From the NCBI GenBank assembly GCA_965237445.1, contig OZ250142.1:682001-746000 (forward strand): DNA of 64,000 nt, written 5' to 3'. The notes beneath the pieces are model-generated. The model was not told the DNA's origin. It did not search any database and saw nothing but the letters and a program-made list of their open reading frames with translations. The translations under genes were made by a program, and so were the position numbers. The DNA is from G963668185 sp965237445. GTDB taxonomy: Bacteria > Chloroflexota > Dehalococcoidia > Lucifugimonadales > G963668185. Positions 62,046-64,000 of the stretch are shown here, piece by piece (the stretch's first letter is position 1; the number at the start of each line of letters is the position of its first letter).

Positions 62046-63289
62046 GTCTTTTGGCCGTCCGGGCAGGTTGACGAAACGACTCCGGCAGCTTCAAGTTCAG
62101 CATACTCGGACCCTGAGTAACCCAAGAGGCCGCAAAGCACCTCCTCGGTATGCTCACCCACGTACGGCGCCCGGTTCAGTCGCCACGGCATACTTTCGGA
62201 CGTGAACGGTCCCGTCGGAATGATGTGCTTTCCTGCCCTGGGATGCTCCAGTTCCTGAAAGAACTCTCTATCGGTCAACTGTGGAGAGGACAACACCTCC
62301 GCAAAGTCAGCCACATAGCCGAACGGCATACGCATCGCCTGCATCGCGTGGTAGGTGTCCAACTTGTCTCGGCCCAGGAAGCCCACTGTCAAGAGACCGT
62401 TTAGCTCCGCCTCCAACTCCGGGTCCAGCTCCTGCATCTTGACGAACGGCTCGAACCGCTCGTCCTTGAGCTCTTCCACGCCCAGCCAATCGGCCATATC
62501 ACTCAATCTCTCCCGTCCTCGCATGATTGACCCAACGTGCCCATCACGGGAGTGGAAGATTCCCCGCGCCGCGCCTTGCCAGTTTCCTGTCCTCTGTACG
62601 GGGTTTTCTTGGATGATCAACCGTTGCGACGAGACTTCTATAATGCTGGCCACCGCGCCCGCTACGGAGATCTCCACATGCTGTCCGGTCCCCGTGAACT
62701 CGCGCTGAAGCAGGGCCGCGAGAAGCGCCACGGCCGCGTAGCCTCCTGCAGCGCAGTTAATCGTGTTGCCCGCCGGATTGAGGGGAGTCTCGCCCGGATC
62801 GCCGCTCAGAAAAGTGAGGCCGCCCAGAGCGGTTGCCACACCCTCTGTACCGAGATACTCTGAGTAAGGACCCTGCGAGCCAAGACCGCTTACTGTCGCC
62901 AGGACTGCCTCCGGTCGAATTTCTTGCAGCAATTCGAAGCCAACTACCGCTTCGGAAGCGCGAACTGCTGACTGCACAACCACATCGGCTTGCCGGAGCA
63001 TTCGCTCCATAACCTCACACCCGGCGGTGGTGTTTAGGTTCAGTGCCACACTCTTCTTCGAGGCATTCAGGTGCAGGTGGACCGCCCCAGTCTCCGTATC
63101 CTGCGCGTCCCCTGAAAATGGCCCGAGCATCCGAATTGGGCCGCCGGTTGCTGGCTCGACGGTCACCACATCGGCTCCCAGAGTCGCCAAGAGCCGACTG
63201 CAGTAGGCGCTCGCAACGGTCTCGCTGAACTCGAAAACTCTCAGACCGTGAAACGGAGACATGTCTTCAGCTACTTCGTCTGGAACCAT
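62042..63289 (-). CDS. Family III CoA-transferase (CaiB/BaiF), Asp-lacking paralogue
   Basis: 415 residues; the same fold as the gene after it (FHGLRVFEFSETVASAYCSRLL, GSQGPYSEYLG, TGTGQHVEISV). At the place of the catalytic Asp it reads NTINCAAGGYAAVALLAALL, so Asn stands where Asp is expected. It is translationally coupled to the Asp-containing paralogue. Either a non-catalytic subunit of a hetero-oligomer or an enzyme with changed chemistry. Confidence 0.9.
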   Translation of the reverse strand: MVPDEVAEDMSPFHGLRVFEFSETVASAYCSRLLATLGADVVTVEPATGGPIRMLGPFSGDAQDTETGAVHLHLNASKKSVALNLNTTAGCEVMERMLRQADVVVQSAVRASEAVVGFELLQEIRPEAVLATVSGLGSQGPYSEYLGTEGVATALGGLTFLSGDPGETPLNPAGNTINCAAGGYAAVALLAALLQREFTGTGQHVEISVAGAVASIIEVSSQRLIIQENPVQRTGNWQGAARGIFHSRDGHVGSIMRGRERLSDMADWLGVEELKDERFEPFVKMQELDPELEAELNGLLTVGFLGRDKLDTYHAMQAMRMPFGYVADFAEVLSSPQLTDREFFQELEHPRAGKHIIPTGPFTSESMPWRLNRAPYVGEHTEEVLCGLLGYSGSEYAELEAAGVVSSTCPDGQKT

Positions 63290-63390
63290 AGAACGGCAAT
63301 TATAAGCGTTGCGGCAGCACTAGGCAGACATGCCTGCTAGAATCCACTGGGTCACGAGTTGAGAGTCATAACCTACAGGGGAGAAGGCCA

Positions 63391-63603
63391 GTGGATAGAG
63401 TACTTTACATGCACCCTGACTGCCCCTATTCGGTAGCCCTGAAGGAGAAGCTTGACGAGGAAGGCACGTCGTACGACGAGGTCAATCTCGCGTTGAAGCC
63501 CAGCGCCTGGGATACCGTGACTATGCTTTCCGGCGGCGAAAGGATCACCCCCGTGCTGGTCGAGGGTGACAACGTTACTGTTGGCCTCGACGGTATGGGG
63601 TGA
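63391..63603 (+). CDS. Small glutaredoxin-like protein
   Basis: 70 residues from GTG 63391. MHPDCPYSVALKEKLDEEG is a monothiol CPYS active site on a thioredoxin-fold first half, and ITPVLVEGD has the cis-Pro that stacks near the thiol. It is shorter than a full glutaredoxin (about 80-85). The role could be thiol exchange or Fe-S transfer. The last residues (GLDGMG) end just before the 2-hydroxyacid dehydrogenase in convergent orientation. Confidence 0.75.
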   Translation: MDRVLYMHPDCPYSVALKEKLDEEGTSYDEVNLALKPSAWDTVTMLSGGERITPVLVEGDNVTVGLDGMG

Positions 63604-63634
63604 ACGATGTAGCGGGGCCGTCGGCCCCTTCAGC

Positions 63635-64000
63635 CTAGTTCACGACGTTCTGCGGCCTGCCCTCGAGATAGGCGATGATGTTATCAACGGCGCCTTCGTT
63701 CAGCATTTCCACGCCTTCCGGCGTCATATCCGCCATGTGAGGCGTAAACACCACTTGCTCGCACGCGAGTAAAGGATGATTGGCAGGAGGCGGCTCTTCC
63801 CCGAAAACGTCCAGCGCCGCTCCGTGCAGTTTTCCTGAATTCAACGCATCGGCTAAAGCCATCTCGTCGACCAGAGGACCGCGCCCTCCGTTCACGAATA
63901 TGGCGCCGTCCTTCATCAACTCGAACTGCTCCGCACCAATCATGCCCCTGGTTTCGTCACTGAGAGCTACATGAAGAGTGATGACGTCCGATTGCCTAAG
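63635..64000 (-). CDS. D-isomer-specific 2-hydroxyacid dehydrogenase, C-terminal part (runs off the window)
   Basis: 122 codons to the window edge, stop at 63635. The frame stays open to base 64000, so the N-terminus lies beyond. SDVITLHVALSDETRGMIG, IFVNGGRGPLVDEMALADAL, and ALDVFGEEPP then VVFTPHMADMT are the second half of the NAD-binding domain with the catalytic Glu and His of the family. It reduces 2-oxo to D-2-hydroxy acids and fits the 2-oxoacid theme of the region. Confidence 0.88.
   Translation of the reverse strand, partial: LRQSDVITLHVALSDETRGMIGAEQFELMKDGAIFVNGGRGPLVDEMALADALNSGKLHGAALDVFGEEPPPANHPLLACEQVVFTPHMADMTPEGVEMLNEGAVDNIIAYLEGRPQNVVN

Overview
The window is about 64 kb of GC-rich bacterial chromosome. 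It looks like a monoderm, Chloroflexota-type genome, most plausibly a Dehalococcoidia/SAR202 relative; this is an inference from gene order and content, not a database match. The main argument is the operon rpsB-tsf-pyrH-frr-uppS-cdsA-dxr-rseP-ispG-proS at 35.9-45.8 kb, in which rseP is followed by ispG and proS and not by outer-membrane genes such as bamA. EF-Ts is also short, and there are many family III CoA-transferases, flavin oxidoreductases, TPP enzymes and class III aminotransferases. Five open reading frames are broken. Two of the breaks are single-G changes in G-runs, so a draft or metagenome assembly is likely.

Layout. 0-8.5 kb (minus strand): an S9 peptidase and an AddAB-like helicase-nuclease pair, with AddB split by a frameshift. 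8.6-12.5 kb (plus): an acyl-CoA synthetase (frameshifted), a ketopantoate-reductase-like protein and a PLP aminotransferase. 12.8-15.9 kb: ribosomal protein L25, a cytochrome P460-like lipoprotein gene broken by a 14-bp tandem duplication, and a TcuA-like flavoprotein. 16.3 kb: first copy of an unusual GGAAC-iteron repeat. 16.7-28.5 kb: housekeeping genes (pcm, gatB, secG, cysS, ispF, ispD, purA) mixed with an AlkX/YcaQ-type glycosylase, a DAO-family oxidase and two tandem class III aminotransferases. 28.7 kb: second, inverted copy of the iteron repeat. 29-31 kb: an MBL-fold hydrolase and a five-tRNA cluster (Met, Val, Leu, Arg, Val).

31.2-35.7 kb is a small accessory island between the tRNA cluster and the rpsB operon. 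It holds a degenerate tRNA-Val relic, an AT-richer gene with a PD-(D/E)XK-like motif, a truncated GNAT gene, a VapBC-type module, a half VOC gene, the intact GNAT gene and a second RHH/PIN module with a palindromic operator. 35.9-45.8 kb is the translation, lipid and isoprenoid operon. Together with ispD and ispF at 21 kb, it supplies four MEP-pathway genes (dxr, ispD, ispF, ispG).

45.8-64 kb is metabolic: an alpha/beta hydrolase, a polysaccharide deacetylase, two TPP enzymes, an Ldh-family dehydrogenase, an MDR dehydrogenase, a sucrase/ferredoxin-like protein, an iron-type ABC permease and ATPase without a binding protein, an amidase, a protein built of 11-residue repeats, a TIM-barrel protein abutting the second TPP enzyme, two overlapping family III CoA-transferases (one apparently lacking the catalytic Asp), a small glutaredoxin-like protein and the C-terminal part of a 2-hydroxyacid dehydrogenase cut by the window end. 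Together these suggest catabolism of 2-oxo and hydroxy acids and CoA thioesters, but no substrate can be named from sequence alone.
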